Source of the DNA: Palsa-504 sp963806335
GTDB lineage: Bacteria; Actinomycetota; Actinomycetes; Streptosporangiales; Streptosporangiaceae
Direction of reading: 5' to 3'
DNA length: 64,000 bases
Assembly (NCBI GenBank): GCA_963806335.1
Contig: CAWDXO010000015.1
Coordinates: 248,001 to 312,000 of the forward strand
Made by a program: the position numbers and the translations under genes
The notes under the pieces: model-generated
Told to the model about the DNA's origin: nothing
What the model saw: only the letters and a program-made list of their open reading frames with translations
Database searches by the model: none
In this document: positions 31,502-40,329 of the stretch, piece by piece
Layout of the letters: every line of letters begins with the position of its first letter
Numbering within the stretch: position 1 is the first letter of the stretch

Positions 31502-34000
31502 ATGACGCTTACTGACCTGCTGCCCGCGACGCCCGATCCCGATGCCCTTTTCGACGCCTTTGCCGGCTGGTCGAAGCGGCGCGGGCTAGCGCTGTACCCG
31601 CATCAGGAGGAAGCGCTCATCGAGATCGTGTCGGGGGCGAACGTCATCCTGTCCGCTCCCACCGGGTCAGGCAAGAGCCTGGTCGCCGCGGGCGCCCACT
31701 TCGCCGCGCTCGCCGAGGGCAGGCGGACGTTCTACACCGCGCCGATCAAGGCGCTGGTCTCAGAGAAGTTCTTCGACCTGTGCGCCGCGTTCGGGCCGTC
31801 CCAGGTCGGGATGATGACCGGGGACGCCAGCGTCAACCCGCAGGCACCCATCATCTGCTGCACCGCGGAGGTGCTGGCTAACATCGCGCTGCGGGACGGG
31901 GCCGCGGCCGACGTGGGCCAGGTGGTGATGGACGAGTTCCATTTCTACGCCGACCCCGACCGCGGCTGGGCGTGGCAGGTGCCCCTGCTCGAACTGCCCA
32001 AGGCGCAGTTCGTGCTGATGTCGGCGACGCTGGGCGACGTACGGCGGTTCGAGACCGACCTGACCTGGCGCACCGGCCGGCCAACCGCGGTGATCTCCTC
32101 CGCCGAGCGCCCGGTGCCGCTGGTCTTCTCTTACGTCACCGAACCGCTGCACGAGACCCTGACCGAACTGCTCAGCACCGACCAGGCCCCCGTGTACGTG
32201 GTGCACTTCACGCAGGCGGCCGCCCTGGAGCAGGCGCAGGCGCTGATGAGCATCAACGTATGCAGCCGGGCGGAGAAGGACGCCATCGCCACCCTGATCG
32301 GCGACTTCCGGTTTTCGGCCGGGTTCGGCAAGACCCTGTCCCGGCTGGTCCGGCACGGCATCGGCGTGCATCACGCCGGCCTGCTGCCCAGGTACCGCCG
32401 GCTGGTGGAAACCCTGACGCAGGCCGGGCTGCTGAAGGTCATCTGCGGCACCGACACCCTCGGCGTGGGCATCAACGTCCCGATCCGCACCGTCCTGTTC
32501 ACCGCCCTGTCCAAGTACGACGGGAAGAAGACCCGGCTGCTGCAGGCGCGCGAGTTCCACCAGATCGCCGGGCGGGCCGGGCGGGCCGGGTACGACACGT
32601 CCGGCCGGGTAGTGGTCCAGGCGCCCGAGCACGTGGTGGAGAACGAGCGCGCCCTGGCCAAGGCGGGCGACGACCCGAAGGCGCGGCGCAAGGTGGTCCG
32701 CAAGAAGCCGCCCGAGGGTTTCGTCTCGTGGGGCAAGCCGACCTTTGAGCGGCTCGTCGCGGCCGAGCCCGAGCCGCTCACGTCGAGCTTCAAGGTCACG
32801 CACGCCATGGTGCTGAACGTCATCGCCCGGCCCGGCGACGCGTTCGCCGCGATGAAGCACCTGCTGACCGACAACCACGAGGACCGCGTGGCCCAGCGCA
32901 GGCACATTCACCAGGCCATCGCGATCTACCGCGCGCTGCTGGCCGGGGGCGTGGTGGAGCGGCTGGACGCGCCCGATGAGGAGGGCCGCCTGGTCCGGCT
33001 CACGGTGGACCTGCAGTTCGACTTCGCGCTGAACCAGCCGCTGTCGCCGTTCGCGCTGGCCGCTATCGAGCTCCTCGACGCTGACTCGCCCGTCTACGCG
33101 CTCGACGTCCTGTCGGTGATCGAGTCGACGCTGGACAACCCGCGGCAGGTGCTGTCCGCCCAGCAGTTCAAGGCGCGCGGGGAGGCCGTGGCCCAGATGA
33201 AGGCGGACGGTGTCGGGTACGAGGAGCGGCTCGACCTGCTGGACTCGGTCACCTACCCCAAGCCGCTCGCCGACACGCTCGAAGGCGCGTACAACATCTA
33301 CCGCCGCGGTCATCCCTGGGTGGCCGACTACGAGGTGGCGCCGAAGTCAGTGGTCCGTGACATGTACGAGCGGGCGCTGACCTTCACCGAGTACGTCGGC
33401 TTCTACGGTCTTTCCCGGTCCGAGGGCCTGGTGCTGCGCTACCTGGCCGATGCCTACAAGGCGCTGCGGCAGACCGTGCCCGACGACAACAAGACCGAGG
33501 AGCTGGCCGACCTGATCGAATGGCTAGGCGAGATCGTCCGCCAGGTCGACTCCAGCCTGATCGACGAGTGGGAGCGGCTGCGCAACCCGCTGGACGCGGA
33601 CTCGCCGGCCGCCGAGGCTCGGCCCGCCACGGTCACGAGCAACGTCCGGGCGTTCCGCGTGCTGGTGCGCAACGCGCTGTTCCAGCGGGTCCGGCTGGCC
33701 GCGTTGGGACACTACGCCGAGCTCGGCTCGCTGGACGCAGGCAGCGGGTGGGACTCCGATGCGTGGGGCGAGGCGCTGGAGGATTACTTCGAGGTGTACG
33801 ACGAGATCGGCACCGGACCGGACGCGCGTGGCCCGGCCATGCTGATCATCGAGGTCAAACCGGATCAGTGGGCCGTCCGGCAGATCTTCGACGACCCCGC
33901 GGGCGACCATGACTGGGGCATCAGCGCGGTCGTCGACCTGGCCGCCTCGGACGAGGCCGGGTCGGCTGTGGTCCGGATTACCGACGTCGGACAGCTCTAG
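31502..34000 (+). CDS. DEAD/DEAH-box RNA helicase with DUF3516 C-terminal domain
   Basis: 832 residues from the ATG at 31502, where MTLTDLLPAT is the family start; the frame is open further upstream but that part looks non-coding. Walker A APTGSGKS is at 52-59. The DEFH box at 144-147 replaces DEAD/DExH. Motif III is MSATLGD, and the C-lobe has VHHAGLLPRYR and QIAGRAGRAGYD (motif VI). The long C-terminal half is the actinobacterial DUF3516 region. It is Ski2/Mtr4-like in its helicase core, so RNA turnover or ribosome-related unwinding in the cytosol is likely. It is transcribed alone. Confidence 0.93.
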   Translation: MTLTDLLPATPDPDALFDAFAGWSKRRGLALYPHQEEALIEIVSGANVILSAPTGSGKSLVAAGAHFAALAEGRRTFYTAPIKALVSEKFFDLCAAFGPSQVGMMTGDASVNPQAPIICCTAEVLANIALRDGAAADVGQVVMDEFHFYADPDRGWAWQVPLLELPKAQFVLMSATLGDVRRFETDLTWRTGRPTAVISSAERPVPLVFSYVTEPLHETLTELLSTDQAPVYVVHFTQAAALEQAQALMSINVCSRAEKDAIATLIGDFRFSAGFGKTLSRLVRHGIGVHHAGLLPRYRRLVETLTQAGLLKVICGTDTLGVGINVPIRTVLFTALSKYDGKKTRLLQAREFHQIAGRAGRAGYDTSGRVVVQAPEHVVENERALAKAGDDPKARRKVVRKKPPEGFVSWGKPTFERLVAAEPEPLTSSFKVTHAMVLNVIARPGDAFAAMKHLLTDNHEDRVAQRRHIHQAIAIYRALLAGGVVERLDAPDEEGRLVRLTVDLQFDFALNQPLSPFALAAIELLDADSPVYALDVLSVIESTLDNPRQVLSAQQFKARGEAVAQMKADGVGYEERLDLLDSVTYPKPLADTLEGAYNIYRRGHPWVADYEVAPKSVVRDMYERALTFTEYVGFYGLSRSEGLVLRYLADAYKALRQTVPDDNKTEELADLIEWLGEIVRQVDSSLIDEWERLRNPLDADSPAAEARPATVTSNVRAFRVLVRNALFQRVRLAALGHYAELGSLDAGSGWDSDAWGEALEDYFEVYDEIGTGPDARGPAMLIIEVKPDQWAVRQIFDDPAGDHDWGISAVVDLAASDEAGSAVVRITDVGQL

Positions 34001-34306
34001 CGCTGGTCGTGGGCGCGGGCGGCGGCCAGGGCCGCGGCCCACCAGGTCAGGTCGTCGGCGAGCACCTTCAGCTTCGGCTCAAGCGGAGCGAACGCGGTCG
34101 TATCGCTGACGTCGCCGGCCTGCCGGGCCGGGAGCATGACGTCCGGCAGGATGTGCACGGCGTGCCGCAGCGGGGCCATCTCGAACTCGACGGCGACCAG
34201 CCGCAGCTGCTCGATGGCGCGGGCGCCGCCGACGTTGCCCCACCCGACGAAGGCGATCGGCTTGCGGTGCCATTCCGGGAAGGTCCAGTCCATGGCGTTC
34301 TTCAGG
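33997..34306 (-). pseudogene. NADPH-dependent FMN reductase, C-terminal fragment cut at its N-side
   Basis: The C-terminal ~100 residues of a flavodoxin-fold FMN reductase are intact (LKNAMDWTFPEWHRKPIAFVGWGNVGGARAIEQL...). The first ~85 residues, with the GSTRxGR flavin-binding loop and PEYN motif, are missing. Homology stops abruptly just before LKNAMD, at about base 34,307. The 3' end overlaps the convergent helicase stop by 4 nt, a normal chromosomal arrangement. I infer that the other part was separated by insertion of, or deletion with, the element to the right. Confidence 0.8.
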
Positions 34307-34399
34307 TGGAACGCTGCAACCAGCGGAAACGCAGCGGGCCGCCCCATAGCACCTCACGCCAGGGACGGCCCTCGGCCCGACCTGCGAGGAGGTCCAACC

Positions 34400-34699
34400 G
34401 TGTATTCAAGCATTCCAGAAGATGGCCCGGTGGTGGGATTCGCCGACGACACGCCCGTCATGGTGAAGTTCCCACTCACGCCCGAGCAAGAGAAGGGCGA
34501 CCGGGCCGGGTGGCCGTGGCTGCCCGGGACGATCGTCGAACAGGTCGGCCCGGACGAGTGGCGCGTGATCGTCGAGGACATTGCCGTGGCCGTGCGCGAG
34601 GACGGCAGCAAGCCGACTCCCAGGACGCCACAGCACAAGTTGTTCTACCCGCTGGCCTATAGGGACTCCAGCGAGATCAGGCTGCGGGATGCCCGGTGA
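34400..34699 (+). CDS. Small hypothetical protein, first gene of the element
   Basis: 99 residues from the GTG at 34400 with a strong AGGAGG at 34387. It is acidic at the start and has a compact middle (LPGTIVEQVGPDEWRVIVED) that reads like a small SH3-like beta-barrel. It has no membrane segment or cysteine motif. It overlaps the Spd-like gene by GTGA, so the two are cotranslated, as seen for small genes upstream of transfer genes in actinomycete plasmids. Function unknown. Confidence 0.7.
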   Translation: MYSSIPEDGPVVGFADDTPVMVKFPLTPEQEKGDRAGWPWLPGTIVEQVGPDEWRVIVEDIAVAVREDGSKPTPRTPQHKLFYPLAYRDSSEIRLRDAR

Positions 34700-35450
34700 G
34701 CCGCCCGCTGCCCCGGTGGCCGCTGTTCCTGATCGCCGCGCCTGCTGCCGTCGCCGTGTGGTCCGGGTGGGTCGGCCTGGGCACGCTCTGCGGGTTCGGG
34801 ATGGTTCATCCTCTGCCCGGCATCGCCGACGGGTTTCAGATCAACACGGCGATCACGCTGCCGGTGGGCGTCGAGGCTTACGGCGCGTACGCGCTGCGGG
34901 CGTGGCTGACGCCGGGTGCGTGTGAGTCGGCGCGGAGGTTTGCCCGATGGTCGGCCATCGGAAGCCTTGCGCTCGGCATGCTCGGCCATGTGGTCTACCA
35001 CCTGCTGAGCGCTGAGCACGCGAGCCGGGCACCGTGGCCGGTCGTCGTGCTGGTGTCCTGCCTGCCCGTGGTGACGCTCGGGTTCGGTGCAGCGCTGACC
35101 CACCTGCTGCACGGCACTGCGGCCGAGGACGTGCCCGGGCCTGTGCCTATCCCCGCGCTCGACGACGATGCCGAGACAGTGGCATCAGTCACGGCCGATG
35201 CTGTGCCTACCCCATGCCCGAGGTCGTGGCCGAGACAGTGGCCGGGACAGTGGCGCGGCGCGCTCGACGTCGGCTGGCCAGCGGACACGCCCGGAAGGCT
35301 GAGCGTAGGTACGCGGCCGACCTGGCAGAGGGCAGGCTGCCGAGCCTCAGGGCAGTCATGCGCGACATCGGCGTGGGCCAGGACAAGGCCCGGGAGGTCC
35401 GGGCGCACCTCGCCAGCCTCGTCAGCGCTGAGGGTGGTGAGACGGCATGA
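34696..35450 (+). pseudogene. Spd/DUF2637-like plasmid-transfer membrane protein, frameshifted
   Basis: The N-terminal part has four membrane segments (WPLFLIAAPAAVAVWSG, INTAITLPVGVEAYGAYALRAWL, WSAIGSLALGMLGHVVYHLL, WPVVVLVSCLPVVTLGFGAALTHLL). That is the layout of Spd/DUF2637 proteins linked to TraB-mediated spread. After about 35.20 kb the coding frame moves by one base, and the family C-terminus RKAERRYAADLAEGRLPSLRAVMRDIGVGQDKAREVRAHL appears in the other frame, ending at 35450. A single-base loss explains it. The next gene starts inside its stop (ATGA). Confidence 0.75.
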
Positions 35451-35957
35451 CCGAGGTCATCGAGGGCAAGGTCGTCGACTTCCCGGGTACCCCTGCACCC
35501 GAAGCCGAGCCTGAAACAGTGGCAGTAGAACCCCGTACCTGCCGAGGTCGTCAAGGTGATCATCAGCGTCAGCCGATCGTGCCCGAGCAGTGGCAGCGCC
35601 ACAACATCCGGGGCACGGTAGCTACCCTGGCCGGGCTGCACTGGCACCGTGCCCGGTTCCACGGGCTGAGGTCGCCTGCCTACCTGGTCCGGTGTGTGTT
35701 CTACGCGCTGCGTGGCGGGGCACGGCTGACCGGCCGCCTCGGCGCAGGAGAACAGCCTGCGGCAGGAGCTGGTAAGCGTCCAGCAGAGCGACCAGAGCAC
35801 CGCTAGCGGCCTTAACGGCCTGAATGCGAAGGTCGGCACCCTCGGCGCAGCGGAGGCCGTCCTGGCCCCGTACACCACCACCTGTTCACAGGCTCTGGTT
35901 GACCAAAGTGGGGGCACTGGTCTCTACTACTATCCGTGCTCAGCTCAGCGACCCTAG
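35447..35957 (+). pseudogene. FtsK/TraB-type DNA translocase, N-terminal stub joined to an unrelated tail
   Basis: MTEVIEGKVVDFPGTPAPEAEP and LHWHRARFHGLRSPAYLVRCVFYALRGG match the N-terminal region of actinomycete FtsK/SpoIIIE transfer proteins. No ATPase domain follows. The reading frame stops at 35806. From 35730 another frame encodes ENSLRQELVSVQQSDQSTASGLNGLNAKVG..., a coiled-coil-like tail ending in two cysteines at 35957. I read this as an internal deletion that removed the motor domain. The element is therefore unlikely to transfer by itself. Confidence 0.6.
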
Positions 35958-36028
35958 CTCAGCTCGGCTTCATGGCTTTATGTGAGGTCTGCGGAGGTCT
36001 GCGGCGCCTGCCCCCGGATGCGCTACGG

Positions 36029-36046
36029 TGATCAACGCGTTGATCA
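36029..36046. promoter_or_regulatory. Perfect 18-bp palindrome TGATCAACGCGTTGATCA
   Basis: Fully symmetric site 5 bp before a small open frame (ATG 36052). Position and symmetry fit an autoregulatory operator, for example of an antitoxin or small repressor. Confidence 0.6.
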
Positions 36047-36051
36047 GTAGG

Positions 36052-36177
36052 ATGGGAACCGAGGTTGGAAAGCGCACGTCCCGAGGTCGCATTGCCCCGC
36101 GTATTACTACCACGACCGAGGCGAACCTGTCGGGCCTGGCTCTAACCGCCGACGATGACGCAGGCGACGCGGCGTAG
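36052..36177 (+). CDS. Possible 41-residue antitoxin-like small protein
   Basis: The short frame MGTEVGKRTSRGRIAPRITT... begins 5 bp after a perfect palindrome and ends at TAG 36177. The ITTTTEANLSGLALTAD segment vaguely recalls the strand-helix start of ribbon-helix-helix proteins. It may be the N-terminal piece of a longer gene now broken. No toxin partner is evident. Weak call. Confidence 0.3.
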   Translation: MGTEVGKRTSRGRIAPRITTTTEANLSGLALTADDDAGDAA

Positions 36178-36228
36178 GCCGGCCCGATCGGCCACCGCGT
36201 GGCCGTCCTTCACCGCTACGCTAACGCC

Positions 36229-36471
36229 ATGGAACCTGGCCAGCGACGCCGTAATACCACCTATGCAGCCCCTATCGGATGCGTTGACTTGGCGGCCTTC
36301 GATGAAGATGGCGAGCCGTATGAGATCCACGGCTGCGACTACTGCTTGCCTTGGCATGCCGAAGTGCGCATCGATGACGACGGCGATGTCTTCGTCAGGG
36401 AATGGCATGCCGTGGAATGCGAAGCATTCCAGGAGCTGATCAACATTAGCAACAGGTCTTCGGATAGCTGA
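36229..36471 (+). CDS. Hypothetical 80-residue protein with a Cys/His-rich core
   Basis: From the ATG at 36229. The core CVDLAAFDEDGEPYEIHGCDYCLPWHAEVRIDDDGDVFVREWHAVECEAF has four cysteines and three histidines in a beta-rich context, as in small metal-binding or phage-type proteins. No known family recognised. It precedes the HEPN-like gene by 70 bp and may be in the same transcript. Confidence 0.55.
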   Translation: MEPGQRRRNTTYAAPIGCVDLAAFDEDGEPYEIHGCDYCLPWHAEVRIDDDGDVFVREWHAVECEAFQELINISNRSSDS

Positions 36472-36541
36472 GGTTAAGGTGACAATACGCCTTTGGAGGC
36501 CGCTCCGCGCTCGCGAGGCAGGTCGGCCAGTTAGCAGCATA

Positions 36542-37309
36542 ATGAGTGATAGCCCTTCTGAATCACTGGAAAGGCAGCTTCGGTCTTGGATCGAAGAATC
36601 GCTATATGACGAAGATATCGAGCGCATAGCCCTCCGTCTCGACCTTCTTGATGCGTTTGACGATAATTCATATCTCTACGACGAAAGTTTGATACACGTC
36701 GATGACTTGTATTCGGTAATCGATATCATGCTTGACTTGCAGGCGTCTGGGGCCAGCCACTTCGCAGTCCAACGGCAATCTCTGCAACAGCTTCTTGATG
36801 ATTCCCTCTCGGCCTACACTATCAGCCAGGATGGTCGTGGACTACAGAATCGAGCCGACTCGACGGCGACGGCGGCATTGACTGATAGCAGCGCAGCAGC
36901 CAATACCAGGGGGGATGCTGGCTCAGCAGGCGAACATCTGGCAACGGCCTGGTCTAACGCTTACGCAATCTACCCCGATCCAGTAAAAGCCTACAGCGAA
37001 TCCATAAAGGCGGTAGAGGCCGCCGCACACGCCATCATTGAAGCCAATAACACCAAGGCAACATTGGGAACCATGATCGGCCATATGAGGAGTCATCCTA
37101 CTGACTTCCTTTTGATGCTCCCGTCGCCGGGGGTAACTATTGACGCTGTGATCGGCATGATGGCTGCCCTGTGGGCTGGTCAGACATCGCGGCACGCTGG
37201 CCAGAACCCGACTAGGCCCGAAACTGGTGAGGAGGCCCGTGCTGCGGTACACCTTGCGGTTGCCCTCGTACAGTGGTTTGGCGCTGGAATAGTACGCCGC
37301 AGTCCCTGA
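36542..37309 (+). CDS. Abortive-infection-like protein, C-terminal HEPN-type helical domain (candidate)
   Basis: 255 residues from the ATG at 36542; a GTG at 36479 is possible but adds a low-quality extension. The N-terminal half is acidic and helical (SWIEESLYDEDIERIALRLDLLDAF). The C-terminal half, LATAWSNAYAIYPDPVKAYSESIKAVEAAAHAI...TLGTMIGHMRSH...RHAGQNPTRPETGEEARAAVHLAVALVQWF, has the pattern of all-helical AbiJ/Abi-C-type HEPN domains. The R-H pair in SRHAGQNP could stand for the HEPN R-x4-H-like active site but is not exact. The gene is intact, AT-richer than the chromosome, and sits among element genes, fitting phage defence. Inference only. Confidence 0.45.
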   Translation: MSDSPSESLERQLRSWIEESLYDEDIERIALRLDLLDAFDDNSYLYDESLIHVDDLYSVIDIMLDLQASGASHFAVQRQSLQQLLDDSLSAYTISQDGRGLQNRADSTATAALTDSSAAANTRGDAGSAGEHLATAWSNAYAIYPDPVKAYSESIKAVEAAAHAIIEANNTKATLGTMIGHMRSHPTDFLLMLPSPGVTIDAVIGMMAALWAGQTSRHAGQNPTRPETGEEARAAVHLAVALVQWFGAGIVRRSP

Positions 37310-37416
37310 TCGGTGGGATTCTTGCAACGGTCCGGCGTCGCTATGGTGGCCACTCGTCCGGGCGCTAGCCTCCGCAACGTGATCCCGCTCGTACCCAGCC
37401 CCGGTAACCTAGAGCC

Positions 37417-37644
37417 ATGTCATGGGTCTGGCTCACAGAGCTTCCCGCGCTCTCCATCGCCTTCATCGCTACCTTGATCGGCTTGCCGGCATCAGCGGTT
37501 ATGGACGTACAGCTCATTCGGTCGGCTGTTCGCAAGATGGCTAGACGCCGGGCCGAGCATCGGGAACGGGCCAGCGTAGCAGCCGCGTGGAGTGACCTGA
37601 CGGCCGCCGAGCTGGCGGCTCTGGCCGAGACAACGCCAGGCTGA
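37417..37644 (+). CDS. Small membrane-anchored hypothetical protein
   Basis: 75 residues. One N-terminal membrane helix (LPALSIAFIATLIGLPASAVM), then a basic amphipathic stretch (RSAVRKMARRRAEHRERASV) and an Ala-rich end. Typical of tiny plasmid/phage proteins. It is convergent with the next small gene at 37655 with an 11-bp gap. Function unknown. Confidence 0.5.
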   Translation: MSWVWLTELPALSIAFIATLIGLPASAVMDVQLIRSAVRKMARRRAEHRERASVAAAWSDLTAAELAALAETTPG

Positions 37645-37654
37645 GGCACGTTCG

Positions 37655-37846
37655 TCAGGGTACGGGACCGGAGTTAGGCGAAGGCAGCTCCGGCTTCTCC
37701 TGCGCGTCGACCTCGATGTTGATGCTCACCAGCTTGAAGAACGTCGCGTTGAGCCTGAACCGGCCGGGCTGGCTCCTGCGCACCACGTAGAAGACGAGCG
37801 CGAGGACCGGCAGGACGACGATGCAAGTGATCAACACGGCCAGCAT
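37655..37846 (-). CDS. Small membrane protein of plasmid/phage type
   Basis: 63 residues with one N-terminal membrane helix (LAVLITCIVVLPVLALVFYVV). A short basic RRSQPGRFRLNATFFKLVSINIEVDAQEKPELP tail follows, a pattern common in small actinomycete plasmid and phage proteins. Function unknown. Confidence 0.55.
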   Translation of the reverse strand: MLAVLITCIVVLPVLALVFYVVRRSQPGRFRLNATFFKLVSINIEVDAQEKPELPSPNSGPVP

Positions 37847-37920
37847 TAGGTCATACTCCTAGGGCGCACTTGGACCGTGTTCACGCACACAATAGCAGCT
37901 CCAGTGACCCGGAGGCAGAA

Positions 37921-37950
37921 GTAAGGCCCCGCCGTGCGACGGGGCCTTAC
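37921..37950. terminator. Perfect hairpin terminator
   Basis: GTAAGGCCCCG pairs with CGGGGCCTTAC (11 bp) around a short CCGTGCGA-type loop. It ends transcription of the minus-strand small gene at 37962 and may act both ways. Confidence 0.75.
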
Positions 37951-37961
37951 CGTGTTTGGGC

Positions 37962-38183
37962 TCAGTGCCTGATCGCCTGGATTAGCGCGGCCACCGCAGA
38001 GGCGACGGTCACCACGGTCTGAACGTACGGCATCGCCTGACGGATGCGACGGGTGGTCCTGGCGCGACTCCTCCGCGCCCCACGTGAGCACGAGCAGACA
38101 CCAGACTTGGTGACTTTTCTTACTTCTGGATTTAGTGTGGCGGGCCGCTTGCGGGCGGCCTCGGATGCGGCCATCGTGGCCAC
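37962..38183 (-). CDS. Small basic hypothetical protein
   Basis: 73 residues. The N-terminal half is basic with a CxC pair (VCSCSRGARRSRARTTRR). The C-terminal helix MPYVQTVVTVASAVAALIQAIR is hydrophobic. A clean terminator follows, which supports expression. No family recognised. Confidence 0.45.
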   Translation of the reverse strand: MATMAASEAARKRPATLNPEVRKVTKSGVCSCSRGARRSRARTTRRIRQAMPYVQTVVTVASAVAALIQAIRH

Positions 38184-38331
38184 TCTCCCTCGGATCGGGG
38201 TGAACCCCAGCTTTCCGGGAAAGTGTCAGTGTCCGAGTCTGTGGAGTTGTCCGAGGCCGAGTCAGTGTCCGAGATTGGTCGCGGCTAGATTACGCGCCAC
38301 GCTCAGGGTATCGCACGGAACAGATACGACG

Positions 38332-38360
38332 GGTTGGTGCAGATGCCTCCTGCACCAACC
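38332..38360. terminator. Hairpin after the secreted protein gene at 38462
   Basis: GGTTGGTGCAG (38332-38342) pairs perfectly with CTGCACCAACC (38350-38360) around a 7-nt loop, 102 bp beyond the stop of the minus-strand gene at 38462. The rest of 38184-38461 holds only a short direct repeat of GTCAGTGTCCGAG. Confidence 0.6.
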
Positions 38361-38461
38361 ACTACTTCCTGCCGGCCAGCCCTAGAGGTCGCCCAGGCCG
38401 AGGCTGACCTGACACAACTCGCCAAGCCCCGTCATGTCGTCGGCCGAGTGATAACAGAGCC

Positions 38462-39472
38462 TCATGACCCGCTCACCGCTCCGGTGAAGCTGCTGGCGTT
38501 GTAGCTGAACCCTGGCGTCACGGTCACGTTCAGCGCTGAGCCCCAGCTGGTGTGCTGCAGGTCGAACTCGAAGGCGTAGGTGCCATGCTCGCCTGGTGCC
38601 AGGGTTCCGGTCGGGAGGCTGGTGTTGACGTCGAAGGCCTGGCTGAGCTGGGTGCCATCCGGGCCGGCGTTGGCGCTGACCTGGATCTGGCTGGCGTCGA
38701 GGCTGGCGCTGCCTGCGGTGATGCGGACCGAGATAAGCGTCGCCGGGTCGCCGGGGTTGCCGCCTGCGGCCGACTGGCCGAGCGTGGCGGGCGTCGCCGA
38801 GGTCACCGAGACCTGCGTACCGTCCGTGTACGTGAAGCCGCTGCCCTGGCCGAACTGGGCCACCGAACTGGTCGGCGTCGGCGTCGGCGTCGGGGTGGGG
38901 GTCGCTGCGGATGTCGGCGCGGTGATCAGCTGGCCGGCCACCGCCTTGACGACCTTGGGGGCGAAAGCGGGCACGGTGTTGACGGTCCAGTTCGGGCCGA
39001 CCGCTTCCGCTGCCGGGGTGCTGGTCGTCTGGCCGACGCCGATCATGTCGTTAGCGTAGGCCAGCGCGCTGGCGTGGTCGGTGAACACCACGAGGGCGGT
39101 GTCACCGGCGCTGGCGCCGTCGCACCCGGCGCCGCTGGTCGCGCCAGAGACAGCGCCCCCGGTGCTGAAGGTGGCGTGGGTGCACATCGCGCCGTGCACG
39201 GCCATGGCCGCGAGCAGGCTCGGGGCGTTGGGGTAAGACCGTGCTGTCGGCGTTGAGGACGTCGCGCTGGGGGTCGCCGTAGGCTTGATCGAATTGCCAC
39301 TGGTCGCCACGGCGATGATGACGATGAGCACGATCAGCGCGGCGACCGCGCCGCCGATGACAAGCAGCGTCTTACGGATACGGTGCCGCTTTCGCGGCGG
39401 GGGGCGGACCTCTGGCGGGGGTGTGACGTCGGCGGTTGGGGTGCTCATGATCGGCAGCTCGGTGGTAGCCAT
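38462..39472 (-). CDS. Membrane-anchored extracellular protein (DUF4352-like beta domain)
   Basis: 336 residues from the ATG at 39472. Pro-rich cytoplasmic start, then the basic stop-transfer KRHRIRKTLL and one membrane helix (VIGGAVAALIVLIVIIAVATSG). A Thr/Ser/Pro linker follows, then a domain with two cysteines (MCTHATF, GCDG), a (TP)n hinge at about 205-215, and a C-terminal beta-sandwich with the DUF4352/telomeric-repeat-like pattern (DPATLISVRITAGSASLDASQIQV...GEHGTYAFEFDL). It is probably displayed on the cell surface. Role unknown; possibly immunity or exclusion. Confidence 0.7.
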   Translation of the reverse strand: MATTELPIMSTPTADVTPPPEVRPPPRKRHRIRKTLLVIGGAVAALIVLIVIIAVATSGNSIKPTATPSATSSTPTARSYPNAPSLLAAMAVHGAMCTHATFSTGGAVSGATSGAGCDGASAGDTALVVFTDHASALAYANDMIGVGQTTSTPAAEAVGPNWTVNTVPAFAPKVVKAVAGQLITAPTSAATPTPTPTPTPTSSVAQFGQGSGFTYTDGTQVSVTSATPATLGQSAAGGNPGDPATLISVRITAGSASLDASQIQVSANAGPDGTQLSQAFDVNTSLPTGTLAPGEHGTYAFEFDLQHTSWGSALNVTVTPGFSYNASSFTGAVSGS

Positions 39473-39624
39473 TGGGCACTCGCCCGGCAACGGGAATCCT
39501 GTTTATGCCACCTATCAGCCGTACATGCCACCTGGCATGCAGGGGTTGGGGAGCTAGTAGCTCCCGTTGTCCGGCTAGGGGAACATCAGGGGAACAATCT
39601 GGCCTAAGAAGTTCGCCGGCGAGA

Positions 39625-40329
39625 TTACTGGTCTTCCTGATCTCGCCGCTCGTCCCTGAGCTTGCTCAGGTGCTGCTTCAGTGACCTGGTGGACGTTCCC
39701 AGCAGCACGCTGGGGGTACCGCGGCCGACAGCCTTGCGTACCTCGTCGTAGTAGTCATCGTCCATCTGGGCGGGGGCCTCGCCCTCCGCTTCGTGCTGGG
39801 CTTCCTCAAGAGCCATCTGAACTGCGTCTGACAGGGCCTTGCCTCCCGGACCGCCCAGGCCTAGCGGAGTCCTCGACCGCATTCCGGCTGTTTGCTTCCG
39901 GTAAGACTCCTGTATTGCTTCTCTCAGGCGGTCCTCGTTGAGGGAGCTATGAGGAACATCAGGGCTCAACGTGCCCCCGGTTTCGGGGCTGCCGGAGAGT
40001 ATTTCCGCGCCTCTGGCCCAGCTGGGGGTTTCAGGCCCCTTTAGGACGAATCCAGGCTCTCTGTCGCCGCTCCGGGGTTCACGATCACCGACGCGGCCGG
40101 AAGTCTCCTCTGAAAATATCTCTTCAGTTTCAGGCTCCCCCAGAGATGTGAAGTGCTCAGTAGTAAGCGAGTGGTCAAAAGTAAGCGAGTGGTCAAAGTG
40201 AAGGCGAAGCCCGAGCAGGGGACGCGGGGCGGCTTCTTCGTCTTCGGGTTCTATTGGCTGATCAGGAGAAACGGGAGGTTGCACTTGCTCCTCACCCTGG
40301 ACTTCCCGCTCCACAGCCCTTACCTCCAT
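39625..40329 (-). CDS. Hypothetical acidic, largely disordered protein
   Basis: 234 residues from the ATG at 40329, overlapping the upstream membrane-protein gene by 10 nt. Very rich in Glu/Asp/Pro/Ser with a small internal repeat (FDHSLTFDHSLT). The C-terminal third is helical (ALSDAVQMALEEAQHEAEGEAP, TSTRSLKQHLSKLRDERRDQ). No catalytic motif. It probably acts with the membrane protein it is coupled to. Family not recognised. Confidence 0.55.
   Translation of the reverse strand: MEVRAVEREVQGEEQVQPPVSPDQPIEPEDEEAAPRPLLGLRLHFDHSLTFDHSLTTEHFTSLGEPETEEIFSEETSGRVGDREPRSGDREPGFVLKGPETPSWARGAEILSGSPETGGTLSPDVPHSSLNEDRLREAIQESYRKQTAGMRSRTPLGLGGPGGKALSDAVQMALEEAQHEAEGEAPAQMDDDYYDEVRKAVGRGTPSVLLGTSTRSLKQHLSKLRDERRDQEDQ

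Noticed and set aside
31760..33313. A 517-codon minus-strand open frame inside the helicase gene
   Set aside because: Shadow of the GC-rich helicase reading frame; no motifs or ribosome site.
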